NCBI GenBank assembly: GCA_029961685.1
Contig: JARWKL010000014.1
Span: forward strand, 23,905,137-23,969,136
From: Aristolochia californica
Lineage: Eukaryota; Streptophyta; Magnoliopsida; Piperales; Aristolochiaceae
Direction: 5' to 3'
Length of the DNA: 64,000 bases
Positions 11,401 through 23,400 of the stretch are shown piece by piece. Both the position numbers and the translations under genes were made by a program. Positions within the stretch are counted from its first letter, which is position 1, and every line of letters begins with the position of its first letter. Under the pieces are notes generated by a model. It was not told where the DNA came from, made no database searches, and was given only the letters and a program-made list of their open reading frames with translations.

Positions 11401-14400
11401 GAATCATTTTCTTTACTGGCTGAAGTTACCAACTCTAGCTTGAGGGAGAATGTTGAAGAACAAATATGGAAGAGTCTTAAATGACTCTCATGGGAAGAAG
11501 GTTCAGCCAAGGAGAAATTTTAGTATTAATAAACTTCTACTTTGTTTAAGTTGTTTAATAGTTGTAAGACTTATCTTTTAACAGTTGTGCTTTGGGTATA
11601 ACAGGGATATGGGTAGTTTAATTCAACTCTAACTCTATGTATATTCTCTCTATTATAAACAGAGACCTAGTGATACGTGGGCGAACAGGGCATAAGTAGC
11701 ACCGCCGTAGACAGAAGCAACACAGCCGACACAGCCAAAATGGAGTGAACTGGGGATGGCACCAAAATGGTGTTTCTAGAAAGGTATGGCAGCCGAAGTC
11801 ACTAAAATACCCACCTGAAGGCAACAACACCTTTAGACGGCTCAGAAACATGAAACAGCAAAAGCGCAACAGCAGCAATAGCAGGGACACATATTGCGGC
11901 AGCCAACATAGGCGAATTTGTATAAATAGTGTTTCAAGAAAGGTATGGCAGCCCAAGTTACTAAAATGCCCACCCGGGGGCAACAACACCTTCAGATGGC
12001 TCAGAAACACGAAACAACCAAGGTGCAATAGCAGCAGCAACAGGGACATGGGGGCGCCTGCTGCCAGCAGCTGCTGCAGGTGAGCAGCAAGCAGGCGAGT
12101 GGCCAGCGTGAGGTAGATGCACAAGCTGGCAGCAGCTGGCAGGCTGATTAGCAGTTCGATTCGAGATTTGAAATTTGAGTTTGGGGGCTTATCCAAATGT
12201 ATATGGATAAGATTTTTTGGAGGTTTTAGGCACGTGTCATAATCCCACATTTGAATCTGAATAACTTAGAGATTTGCCTTGCTTAGGTGGCAAATTCTCA
12301 TAGGCTAGGGTTTGAATAAGGAATAAGATAAGGTTATCTCTATTTTACCTATAAATAGGCTTTATAAATCAGTTCTAAACATCTCATTTTTTGTGTGAAG
12401 GACTCCCAATTACCGTCAGAGTTGTGTTTCTCTTCCTTTTGGCTTCATTTATTCGTAAACGGGAGGCTAACTAACCTACTTTTCACCTGAAGTACGTTAG
12501 GCTGTACACTAAGGGACTAGGAGTAATTGAACACTCAATCAAGTGGTGTGGCAATTGGTATCAGAGCTAAGGACCAATTCAAACAAACTAGTATCAAAGC
12601 AAGTTTAGTTCAGAAGAACTGATAACAAAACTGAAAATGATTCAGCCATGGCATCCTCGGAAGCAACTTTGGAAGTTCAACCAAACAAAGGTAAGAAGAA
12701 AATTTTTGAAACTGAACCTCGTTTAACTTTTTTTTGAATCGAGGTTCGAGAAAGTGGAGTGCCAATGCTTGAGTTAGGAGGAAAATATTCAAGAAGTGGT
12801 GGACTTCCGAGAACATAACCTTGAATCGGTTCAAGGGCTTTAGTTCAAAAGAACTGATATCAAAACTGAAAACGATTCAGCCATGGCATCCTCGGAAGCA
12901 ACTTTGGAAGTTCAACCAAACAAAGGTAAGAAGAAAATTTTTGAAACTGAACCTTGTTTAACTTTTTTTTGAATCGAGGTTCGAGAAGGTGGAGTGCCAA
13001 TGCTTGAGTTACGAGGAAAATATTCAAGAAGTGGTGGACTTCAGAGAACATAACCATGAATCGGTTCAAGGGCTAGAGGATGAAGGGACCGGTTTTCTGA
13101 CTGTTATATTTGTGTTCGTGCCGAACTATTGAGCAACAGAGGAGGCATTTGCAACAAGCAGCCGCCACTTGTGTCTCTTGACACATTTTCGAGCAAGTTT
13201 GGGAGGGGCCCAGTTGACTTACATTTTGTCAAATGATTGAAGGAGCACATCGATTTGGTAAGCATTCCTTCTTAGCCTATAAGAAGGTTAATGAGACGAT
13301 ATAATTATTGTGGGAGAATGATAAATGGGCAAACATGACATAGGTAGCACAGCTGTAGACAGACGCAGCACAGCTGACACAACCGACATAGTTGAATTCA
13401 TATACCACAGCCAAAATGGAGTGAATAGGCGACAACGCCAAAATGGTGTTCTAGAGAAGTATGGCAGCGCCAAGTCATTAAAATGCCCACCCAGAGGAAG
13501 CAAAACCTTCAAATGACTCAGAAACATGAAACAGCCAAGGCGGAGCAGCAACAGCAAGAGTGCAGGGGTGGGGCACATGTGCACACAAAGCAGCCTAGAC
13601 ATGCGGCAAGACGCACGCAGGGCAACACGCACACCAGACGCGTGCGGCGAGGCGCACAACCAATGTGCACACTTGCAGGCAGGCGTGAGCTTGCATGGAG
13701 CAACCTAGCTAGCTGGCAGCTGCCTAGCTAACTAGCTGTTCAATTCGAAATTTGAAATTTTGGTTTAGAGCCTATCCAAGCAGGTATGGATAAGAATTTT
13801 GGAAGGTTTTAGGCATGTGTCATTAATGCCACATTTGAATTTAAATAATGTAGAGATTTGTGTTTCTTAGGTGGCAAATTCTCATAAGGTAGGAGTTGAA
13901 TAAAGGATAAGATGGATTTATCTCTATTTTACGTATAAATAGGCTTTGTAAATCAGTTACCAACACCTCATTTTTCGTGCAAAGATTTCCCGTTGCACTC
14001 AAAGTTATGTTTCTCTTCCTTTTGGCTTTATTTCTTCATAAATAGGAGGTTGACTAGCCTACTTTTTGTCTAGAGTAAGCTAGGCCGCATACTCAGGGAC
14101 TAGGAGTGATTGCTCACTCAATCTAGTAGTGTGACACCCAATGTACTTAATTTACAATAATTAATGAAATATTTTTTTCTTAAAATTCAACAATATATAT
14201 TATCAGCAATGTTTTCAAAATTGATGGAGAAAAAACACCTACAAGAAGGCAACACAAACTCCTTTTTTCTCAGGTTTTCTTTTTTTTTAATATAAGTTAC
14301 ATACAGACAAGATACCCCAAACACCTCTACCACTCAAACTCAAGAACTCAAAATAAGTAACTGCCCTACATAGGCAAAAGACACTAGACCATCTTCTTGC

Positions 14401-17400
14401 TTTGTTTGCAACAATGAACAAAAGTTGGTCTTCACAAGAAGCAAACCAAGCGCCCCCCCCCCCAACCACCCTTAAACAAGAAGTTGCAAACAAACAAGAG
14501 AGATTTTTCCCCTTCAAGAGAGACAAAGAAGAGACATTTGCCCTGCTCAAAGTTAAGTCTCAGAAGTTCATAAAACCAACTGCAATTTCATCTACAATAA
14601 CATCTAAAATAGTTATATCTTGAGCTGAAGGCAACTCTAAGCTCCAAGTTGCTACGAACAGAAATTTCATCAAATTCAAGACACGGCACAAACCTAGGCA
14701 TTTCTTGGACTCATGTTTGTAATCAGGAAATACATCTGCTGACTGCCTTTCTAAAAGGCATATAATCCTTTTTCTTTTTTTTTTTTGAAAAGTAGGGATG
14801 TATTATTGATCAGCTTGAAGTTAATTATGCACCATTTCCTTGAAGGGTCTCTTAGAATTGCTGTTTTCTTTTCAATAAGATTTATAAAAGGGAGAATAGA
14901 CATAAATCCATGGGTATCTCTTTCAACCTATTGCATCCAATAACGAAGATAAGAGGAATACCCTGCCTCAGGAAAGGAAAAAATCAACAATTCATAAGAA
15001 AAACTCCCTCAACTACTTCATATCATCATGGCTGCTTCTTTACTTCTTCCTTCCTACCATACCTCACTGTATAGAAACAACAATGAAAGGATCCCTTTGG
15101 AATGGCTCACTTAAAATGATTAAACATTACTCAGTATCAAGGAGAGTTAGCCCAAAAGAAAAGGTACTATGCAAAAAAAAAAAGCCTAAAGCTGACAAAT
15201 TTCTTGCAACAGCAAAACAAGATGCTGGTGTGGCCAGTACAAGTACTTGACGCCTCAGGATGGTTTAATGAGCACCAGAGGGGTCGTTAATTGATTGAAA
15301 AGTCTGACATTGGATGTGTTCGGATGATTTAGGACTTAGAGACCCCTTAAATTCAGCTAGTCATTTTGGACAGAACCTACACACTTCTAAATGGTACAAG
15401 AGCCAGGTTAAAGCACAATAGTGTTTCAATCTTGTCAACCATCCATATTTGCCTAACGTAGTTTTGGTGTGACCAAGGGTCCTCTATATCACAGAAGAGT
15501 TCACCTGAGAGTGAGAAGGGTTGTAAGCGTGTGAGAAAGACTCACATCTATTGTGAGTTGGGTTGATCTTTAACGCACAAAGCCACGATAAGGACTGGTG
15601 AGTTCAGCAAATTTAATTGAGAACCTTCTTGCAACCACACATATAAGATCCAGACTCTTCCATTAAATCAGCAACAGCCGTAATGCCTAACGAAGTCTTG
15701 GTGTGACCAAGGGTCCTCTATATCACAGAAGAGTTCACCTGAGAGTGAGAAGGGTTGTAAGCGTGTGAGAAAGACTCACATCTATTGTGAGTTGGGTTGA
15801 TCTTTAACGCACAAAGCCAGGACAAGGACTGGTGAGTTCAGCAAATTTAATTGAGAACCTTCTTGTAACCACACATACAAGATCCAGAATCCTCCATTAA
15901 ATCAGCAACAACCGTAATGCACCAAAGCTGACCAAGGATAATAAAAATAGTAATCAAGGAGATGAAGCACATAGCTTCGACAATGCAACAAGTTAGACAC
16001 AAAATCAAACAGCCAATAAAAGTATAATGGATGATATAAATTTTTATAGAAACCATCTCTCTTTCACTCCAAACCCTTATTATCTTTGACTGTTGGTTGG
16101 ATTTACAAACTGTAGACTTAAACTATGGCAATTTATCATAGCTCAGTGTTATCAACTTCTGTTTTGGATAGTGAAAATCTTTCTTGGTTAGAGACCACTT
16201 AAAAGAACATATTTCCTGGTGTCTTTTTGAACTAAAGGGTTTCATTCCGCATGCTTTTTGCTTCGCTCCACAACCTACAAATCATAATCAACTTCAACAA
16301 AGTTGTGACAATCAAAAACCTCCTTTATCTACATCAACAATGTAGATAAACCTTCTAAACTCACCAATAACATAATATCTAAATGATATACGCACCCAGC
16401 TCTCAGTAACTTCAAAGATTGGTCAGATAATCCAAGAGAAGCCTAGTGTTTACCCATCCATAAAGCAAAAAGTTCAGTGTGCCTCACTGTGTTATCCTTC
16501 CTCTTTGCTTCTTGATCTTTGCTATTTATTTTTCAAGAATGAAGAAGCTCTGTCATTGTTCCATCTCCCCTTGAATAAACTATTTTTATTTTCTCTATTT
16601 GATAACTTATAATCCCTAAACATCATATCAGCATTTGTGGAGATCTCACATTAAACCCTTGAATATTCTTAGGTGACACAATTCATAATGGCATAGAGTT
16701 CTTTTCTTAGTAAGTTTCCATCTATTCAATTGATAAAGCAGCTAGCAGTAAGCACATACCTCATTGCCATCAGCACAGTAGCCCCTAAGAAAACCTTCAC
16801 AAACAGAAGCACCGGGGTTGACATTTACATGCCTATATGGACAATTCACATTTGTACACGATCCTGTAAAGAAAGTATCAAACTAGTCTGAGTATAGGAA
16901 CTTCAAGAATGATAGGCACAAAATATGAAGCAGTGAACAGCGCCCACTTACCTTTCAAAAAATAAGAGCAATCCTGCATTCTTTCTGGAATGACCTACAA
17001 TATAAAACTCATCACACAGGTTACCAAGAAAAATAACTTGAAAATTCTCAACTGAGCAAAACAGATATCAGGCAATGAGCAGCCTTCACTACATGTACAC
17101 AAGCACATCTCCTTCATCCAGATTCCAGGCCCATGATTTTAAAGGTCTAAGCAGGTAGCTGAGGGGGGGGAGCGGGGGAACACACAAGGGCTATCTTCAT
17201 TTTACAATGAAATGATTCCAATTATAATGAAAATTTGGGCAAACTGGAGCATATTCCAGATGATGGCATTTATTGACCTTCCAGTATTATGTATACCCAT
17301 GATCAGAATAGGCAGTAGGAAGGCTTGCCTAACATGACCAAATTGCTTCAAAAATAAGTATCCTACCTTATGAGTCAACTTGCAACTAAGATCCAAACAC

Positions 17401-20400
17401 AAGCCCTTAAGAAATTTTGTGCACACAGCAATCTTATCGGGATCATGAATATATGGACACTTCCCATTTTCCTTGTTGCACTTCCCAAATCTAGTAAAAA
17501 ACTGGCAGTACTGCTGCTTTTTTGCCAACTTCAATCTTGCTGTATGCAAGCTCCATCTGACCTTCTCACTTGCCAATATGTGTTTTAGCTTTCTTGCACC
17601 CCTAACAAGCTTGTTTCCCTTGCCAGTACGAATGTATCTGTTCCAAAACATTAATTCACATCAACTATTACACGCAGCATATCAAGCAAAGGGTGTACAT
17701 GAAAACACTTTAGAACTGGCATCCATATAGTTTCAAGCCTTCAAAGTAAAATGAACGTAGTTATGGACCGATTTTATATCTTCCTTTCGTAAAGGTATAA
17801 ACATATGAATTTGAAAATAAACATATGGATTTTCTTCACTTACTCGTCATTGCCAATCAACGGCCTCCATGACCCAAAACATTTTGTGGAGTCACTTCCA
17901 GCTCCAATATCAGAGGCAGTTGGCATACTCTCATCTGTACAAAGAAGCTTCTTGAGTAAATTTCATAATCAGCTTACTTCACTGACGAAACATCAAAGAG
18001 AAAAACAAAGACCAATCTCATCTATTACTCCATTAGTTGTTTTCAAGTTTTATCATGATTAAGCAAGTATATCCAAATTGACCATCCACAGAAACACAAC
18101 AAAATGATCTTCCAAGACAGATGTTTTACACAATGAGGACATGAAGAAAGGAAAATTCTAGTTCTATTATCTGTTAATCCCACTTTATGTCATCAGATCT
18201 TTAGAGCCTTAGTATGATTTAGGCAAGTAAATCCAAATTGACCAGCAAAGAGTAACAAAATTAAAAATGAAGCTTCAGCTCTATTACAAGCAAATCCTAG
18301 CAGAGATCCTAACAAGTGTTTTATTAGATGCATCCATCCTATATTGATCTGAACCAACACAAAGGATCCTTTCCCCTGGAAAAATAATGAAGAACAGGCA
18401 CATGTAAGAGCACATAATGTAGCAAATAACAGTTGTGTCCATAGCTGTTAATGCATTACAGTTGATGCCTAATATCAACTAGTTAAAATAGCCCAGTGCA
18501 CATCCCTTCTCCTAATTGCTTTTTGCAAGAATATTACTTCACCAAAACACACCTCAGCTAAATTGATCAGACAAGGATAGCTGAATAAGGCTTAGTTCTC
18601 TCTACCCAGTTAGGTCACTTTGGCCATGCTGACTCATTCACAGTCCCCACTGTAATCATGAGGTCATGACTTTAGGTGGAAGTTTGATAAACTGCCAAAA
18701 GAAGATGTAATATGAATAGAAGCACAAGGAATATTGCTTATACTGATGCTCTCACCTGGCTGTAGATTAATCCCATGCACAGAGTTACCAGAAGAACAGT
18801 TTCCATGCACTGTATCTGAAGCTACAAAAGCCTCACTACTCTGCTCTCTCTTTTTCTGCTCCCCTGCAGCAAATGCTAGTGTAGCTTCCTGCGGAGCAGA
18901 ATATAGGGTGAAATCAGTATAATAACATAAAACTCTCAAGCTATCAAGCAAAAATGAATCGATTGCCAAGCAGCAATTTTCTTACGTGAAACATCCCAAA
19001 AGGGTAACGTAGTAAGACCCATCACCATTTGGTAAGTTCTCTAAGAGTAATCATGTAAATCCTATTCCTCATAGATTTAGACAATTCTCTGAGGAAGGTC
19101 AACACTTCTAACCACATCATTCTAGACAATTCTCTCTGGAAGGTCATACACTTCTAACCACATCATTCTAAGAGCTTTATACAAACTATGTATGAGTCCT
19201 CTTTCAATCAGATTTCATTCTTTTTTTCTCATAAGTCATCCAACCAGTGCTGCAGATAGCCTTCTCAATGCTACACTATTCACCTTTGTCCAACTTGATC
19301 ACACCATCTTAGTTGATTAAATTGTACTTTTCAGCTATTAACAGCATTTTAAGGGTTCCAAGATATTTGCATCTAATCTTTTCCCACCATTCCACTTTCT
19401 TTTTTTCTTTTTCTTTTTTTGAGAAGGTCAAAATCTTGGGCTTTTATTGCTTCAAGAGGTGAACAAATGCATAGAACAGGGATAGGAAATCTACAAGCTT
19501 ATGGTTTAGAGACAGTTCCTGGACCAAAATCAGAAGTTTCAAAGCCCTCCTCAGCCTCTTCGAAATGCCCTCTAGGCAGAAAATAAATTGGAGAAAAGCT
19601 ACTCTCAAGATTCCACATTGACCTAGAAGTGCTTTAGTCCATGGTAACCTACCTCAACTGCTCCATCACCACCCTCCCCACCACCTTCTTGGGTCTTCAT
19701 CTCTTTAACTACCGCCCACATAGAGGAAGTTGTCCCCCTATGATCGAGAGGATTGAATGTCGTTTGGCTACATGGCAGGGTCGACTTCTCTCTAAAACTT
19801 GTTGGCTTGTTCTTCGAAACTCTTGCATTGCTGGCCTCCCAAACCACTCCATATTTTTCCTCCCATGTCTAGCCTCTATTTGCCAACACCTTGAGAGTAT
19901 CAAAAGGAGCTTCCTATGGCGGGGGCTACTGATGGTTTCAAATACCAACTCATGTGTTGAAAATGTTAGGAATTAAATGTTCTAATTCCAAACTAAAGAG
20001 AACAATAATAATAAACGCGGGAGAAGGGAAAAGTAAGCTCGAAAACAAACAACAAGATTTATACAGGTTCGCCTCAAGGTGAAACTACGTCCTGTCTTCT
20101 GCCACTGCAGTAATCCACTATGAAGATGAAATTGCACACTTACAAGTGTTTCTCTCTAACCTCTCGAACTGCAACTCGAGATGCTTCTCAAATTAAGATG
20201 ATTAAACTCTAATAGCGGCGTCTCTCAATTATAAAGAGAAAATTAGGGCAACCGTGATACAAGAGTAAAAATCTCAAACTGCCCTTAATGAAACAACAGT
20301 CAATATATCGTGGATCAAATGGGGGCTTCGCCCCCGCACCACCGGGAAGGGCGCTTCCCGCCCCCCCTTCCAATCACCACGACAACCTGACTGCTCAAGT

Positions 20401-23400
20401 CGATCCGCAACCAACTCGGCGTAGGGCGTTAATTAGGCTCCACAACTTCACAGGAAAGACATTTGCAAGCCGAAGAACCTGGGCAGTTTGGGGATTCAGC
20501 TCATCCAAGACATGTATACAGCCCTCCTCAAATGGTTATGGAAGCTCAACACCTCTCCGAAATCTGTTTAGAGAACATTGGTCGCCGCCAATCTAAGAAG
20601 CTCTTCCATCTGGTGGACATCCAGAGGACCGTGGCACAGGTTATCGCCTCTCTGGTGCTGCATACACCTCCTTCCCACCTTCAAGTCTGTTGTTAGCCTT
20701 TTTGTTGGTAATGGCCAACGCATAGAGTTCAGAAGCGACCATTGGATTGGCTCCATGCCACTTAGGGACTCCTACCCTGCATTGTTTAGCCTCAATCACC
20801 ACTCCTCTATCTTAGTGGCTAACTCTTGGGACAATGATAATTGTTGGAACCTCCATCCTCACCGTGGCCTGAATGATTCAAAAGCCCAAGACATTTGTGC
20901 TCTCCTTGATGAACTTAACCAGATCAAAGTCAGATGAAAAATTGAGGATAGATTGGTCTGAAGGCCTGCTAATAGTGACATATTTTCTGTCTCCTTTCCC
21001 TATCATCACATCTCGGGATGGAAAGGCACTCATGAGTCAAACTTCATTGCAATTGCCAGGCGCCTTTCTACTCCCCCCAAAGTCAAGTTTTTTTATTTGG
21101 AGTGCCCTTCACAACAAAATCAAGAGGCAATTTGGGCCCCTCCATTCTATGCCCCCATGTAGAGTCGTTGATGAGAGTGTCACCCACATTGCTCAAATGT
21201 CTAACTCCTACCATGGCCCTACTATGCAGGAATGGGAATGCCTCCTAGTATTCTAAAGCTCAACTTTCATGGTAGCACTTTCGGAAATCCCGGTCCAGTT
21301 GGATTTGGTGGCATTTTCAAAACCTCCGAGGGCGTCACTTTGATCTCTTACTTCAGGCCTTTGGGAGTCCCTAATTCCACCTCGGTTGAGCTCATGGCTC
21401 TCCTCTCGAGCCTCAACATCTTTTGGGATAATCTCTCAGGCCCCCTCATTATTGAAGGTGACTCCATCATGACGATAAGCTGGTGTTCCTCTCTTCCACG
21501 AGCCCCCTTGGCGACATTGGGCCACCTTTAGTGACATCAAATACATCTCCTCCCTGTTTTCTTGTTTTTGGTCTCATGTGTCAAGATCAGCCAATTCTAT
21601 GGCTAACTTTGTTGCTAAAAATGGAGCCTCCCTACAATCTCTTATTGTAACAGGAATGCTCCTCTAATTGCTTAGCTTTTTTTCTCAATAAAGCTCATCA
21701 ATTTCAAAAAAGAAAGTAAAATATCTTGATAAAGGAAAAACTAACTAGATGGAAAAGATTAACTACATCGCAACTTGACATGTATGTGTTTTCCTTTGGA
21801 AAATTTTCTTAATATATTTAATAAAACTAGTATATTTATATAAATTCAGTTGATGAGGTATATGTTTTACTTTTTTTTTTTTGTTAGATATTCAAAAAAA
21901 CTCTTATTGATGTTTTCCCTCAAACCCTAGAAAAACATTCTGTCTCAGCCAAAACATCCCGAATTACAGAACACCAAGATGGTATTTAAGAACATTTTTT
22001 TCAAGGAAAATCTAAGGACACTCCCCCACCCACCCCCTCCGTGGGCAATATAATAGAAAGACCTATTAATATGATTAAAGTAGTATTCACCCTGTGTAAC
22101 TTAGGGTCTTAATTATGAATTTAGTCATACGAGCAGACACCATCTTCTGCACCTTCCATACAAACCTTGCAATGATTCCATTGCACCTGTGATGTGCTCA
22201 TACATTCAGGCCTCACCTATTCATTTAAGCTGCATTTATGGAGCTAAGGCAGTACTCTTTAGCCTTTCAAAAGATTGGAACAAAAGAACTTTATCCAAAT
22301 TATGCGGCTCCCAGAAGACCATCCTATTTTTTATGTAAAAAGAAGTGGAACAACACAATATTGAGATTAGATGACCTTCAGTTGTGCAAGAAGGAGCTCT
22401 CTAGCACCAAATAGTGGGACTAAAAGCACCCCTGAGAATATCACTGGATATGTGTGAGATGGTCTTACCTTATTCACCTTTTTTGAGTGCCTTTCAATTG
22501 ACTTCGACCATTTCAAACTCCAGGTATTCACACATAGAACCTTTGATTTTCTAAGAGAAAACCCAGTTGTTGATCTTGTGTAGACTATATCCCTCTTCCG
22601 TAATTGCAAAAGCTTCCTACTGAATGCAAACAGTAAAACATAGCATAAGCCAATAAAAAAGAATCTCAAATCAGTATTTACTTTTAAAGCATAGAAGTCA
22701 ACCTGATTAGTAATAAAGAATTCTTATCTGGATGTGAAGCTATGTTACCTCAAATATGTTGTTCTTTTCCATGGGAAAAGGTATGGAAGGACATTCTTCC
22801 GTTGCAATGATGTTCTATCTTGTTTCTGAGATTGAGCACCACTATGTGTCCATACAAAAGAAAACTTTGAAAGTTTGCATGTTTTCTGGAAAACTGTACA
22901 GGTTAAACACACTTGAGTTAACTCCTTTCTCGACTAAAAGAAAAAAATACTAGTATTAAACAGCGCTTGAATAACACAAGACAAGTCTTTCACTATAAAT
23001 ATTATAACAAAATGAAAAGAATAATAGCTAGAGAGACAACCCTAAAACACCCAACTAGATCAGATTCTCCAGTCTGTCATCAATGTCTGTGTAACATAAA
23101 ATTCATTCTTACAGTCATGCATGTTACTAATACCTATCCAATTTGAACTCAATTTCCAACTACCTTATTTCAACAAGAACGAAATTCTTTTTTTTTTCTA
23201 AAGGACAGGCACAAAAGTCTACCATCTTCCCCAAGACCTGCTGGAAACAAAAATTTCACCCACACAAACCCTGCAACAAATCCACCACCCTGTTTGAATC
23301 CAGGCAAGCTAAAGATATTCTTGGGCACTGGGAGGGAAACATAGGGATTGCCAGAATCACTGAGGGTGGGCCAGGAAATCTCTTGAATCTGGCCCCGCTC

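Larger units (their letters stand above)
9841..14192 (+). mobile_element. Small non-autonomous LTR element in intron 9 (TSD ATATA)
   Basis: The 5' LTR is 9841 to about 10122. The 3' LTR is 11451-11670 plus 14137-14192, split by a nested element. Both start TGTTSARGAA, and the flanks ATATA match at 9836-9840 and 14193-14197. A purine tract TTGAGGGAGAA precedes the 3' LTR. The internal region (10123-11450) begins with a GTTGACTCAGTCAACCC palindrome that also occurs at 6018-6045, next to the primer site of the element at 3583-6452. No retroviral-type protein is readable. Confidence 0.75.
8466..16759 (-). other. Intron 9 of the C3H7-like gene (8.3 kb)
   Basis: GT after 16760, AG before 8465. It holds an LTR element at 9841-14192 with a second element nested in its 3' LTR, and a 234-bp tandem duplication at 15451-15918. 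A possible tiny LTR element lies near 8760-9010. The stretches 9010-9840, 14193-15290 and 15919-16759 are AT-rich without identifiable features. Confidence 0.85.
18889..22468 (-). other. Intron 3 of the C3H7-like gene (3.6 kb)
   Basis: GT at 22468-22467, AG ending at 18889. It contains an opposite-strand LINE remnant with a nested solo LTR. The flanks 18889-19620 and 21713-22468 are AT-rich and show no other recognised feature. A stretch near 19400-19450 (T-rich, then a TTTATTGCTTC run) resembles another LINE 3' end but is too short to call. Confidence 0.8.

Noticed and set aside
11618..12250. 210-codon leucine-rich minus frame
   Set aside because: It lies across an LTR border, and its leucine runs come from CAG-rich LTR sequence.
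13288..13731. Several overlapping frames of 60-120 codons
   Set aside because: All six frames are open by chance in the GC-rich LTR. The 5' LTR equivalent does not keep them.
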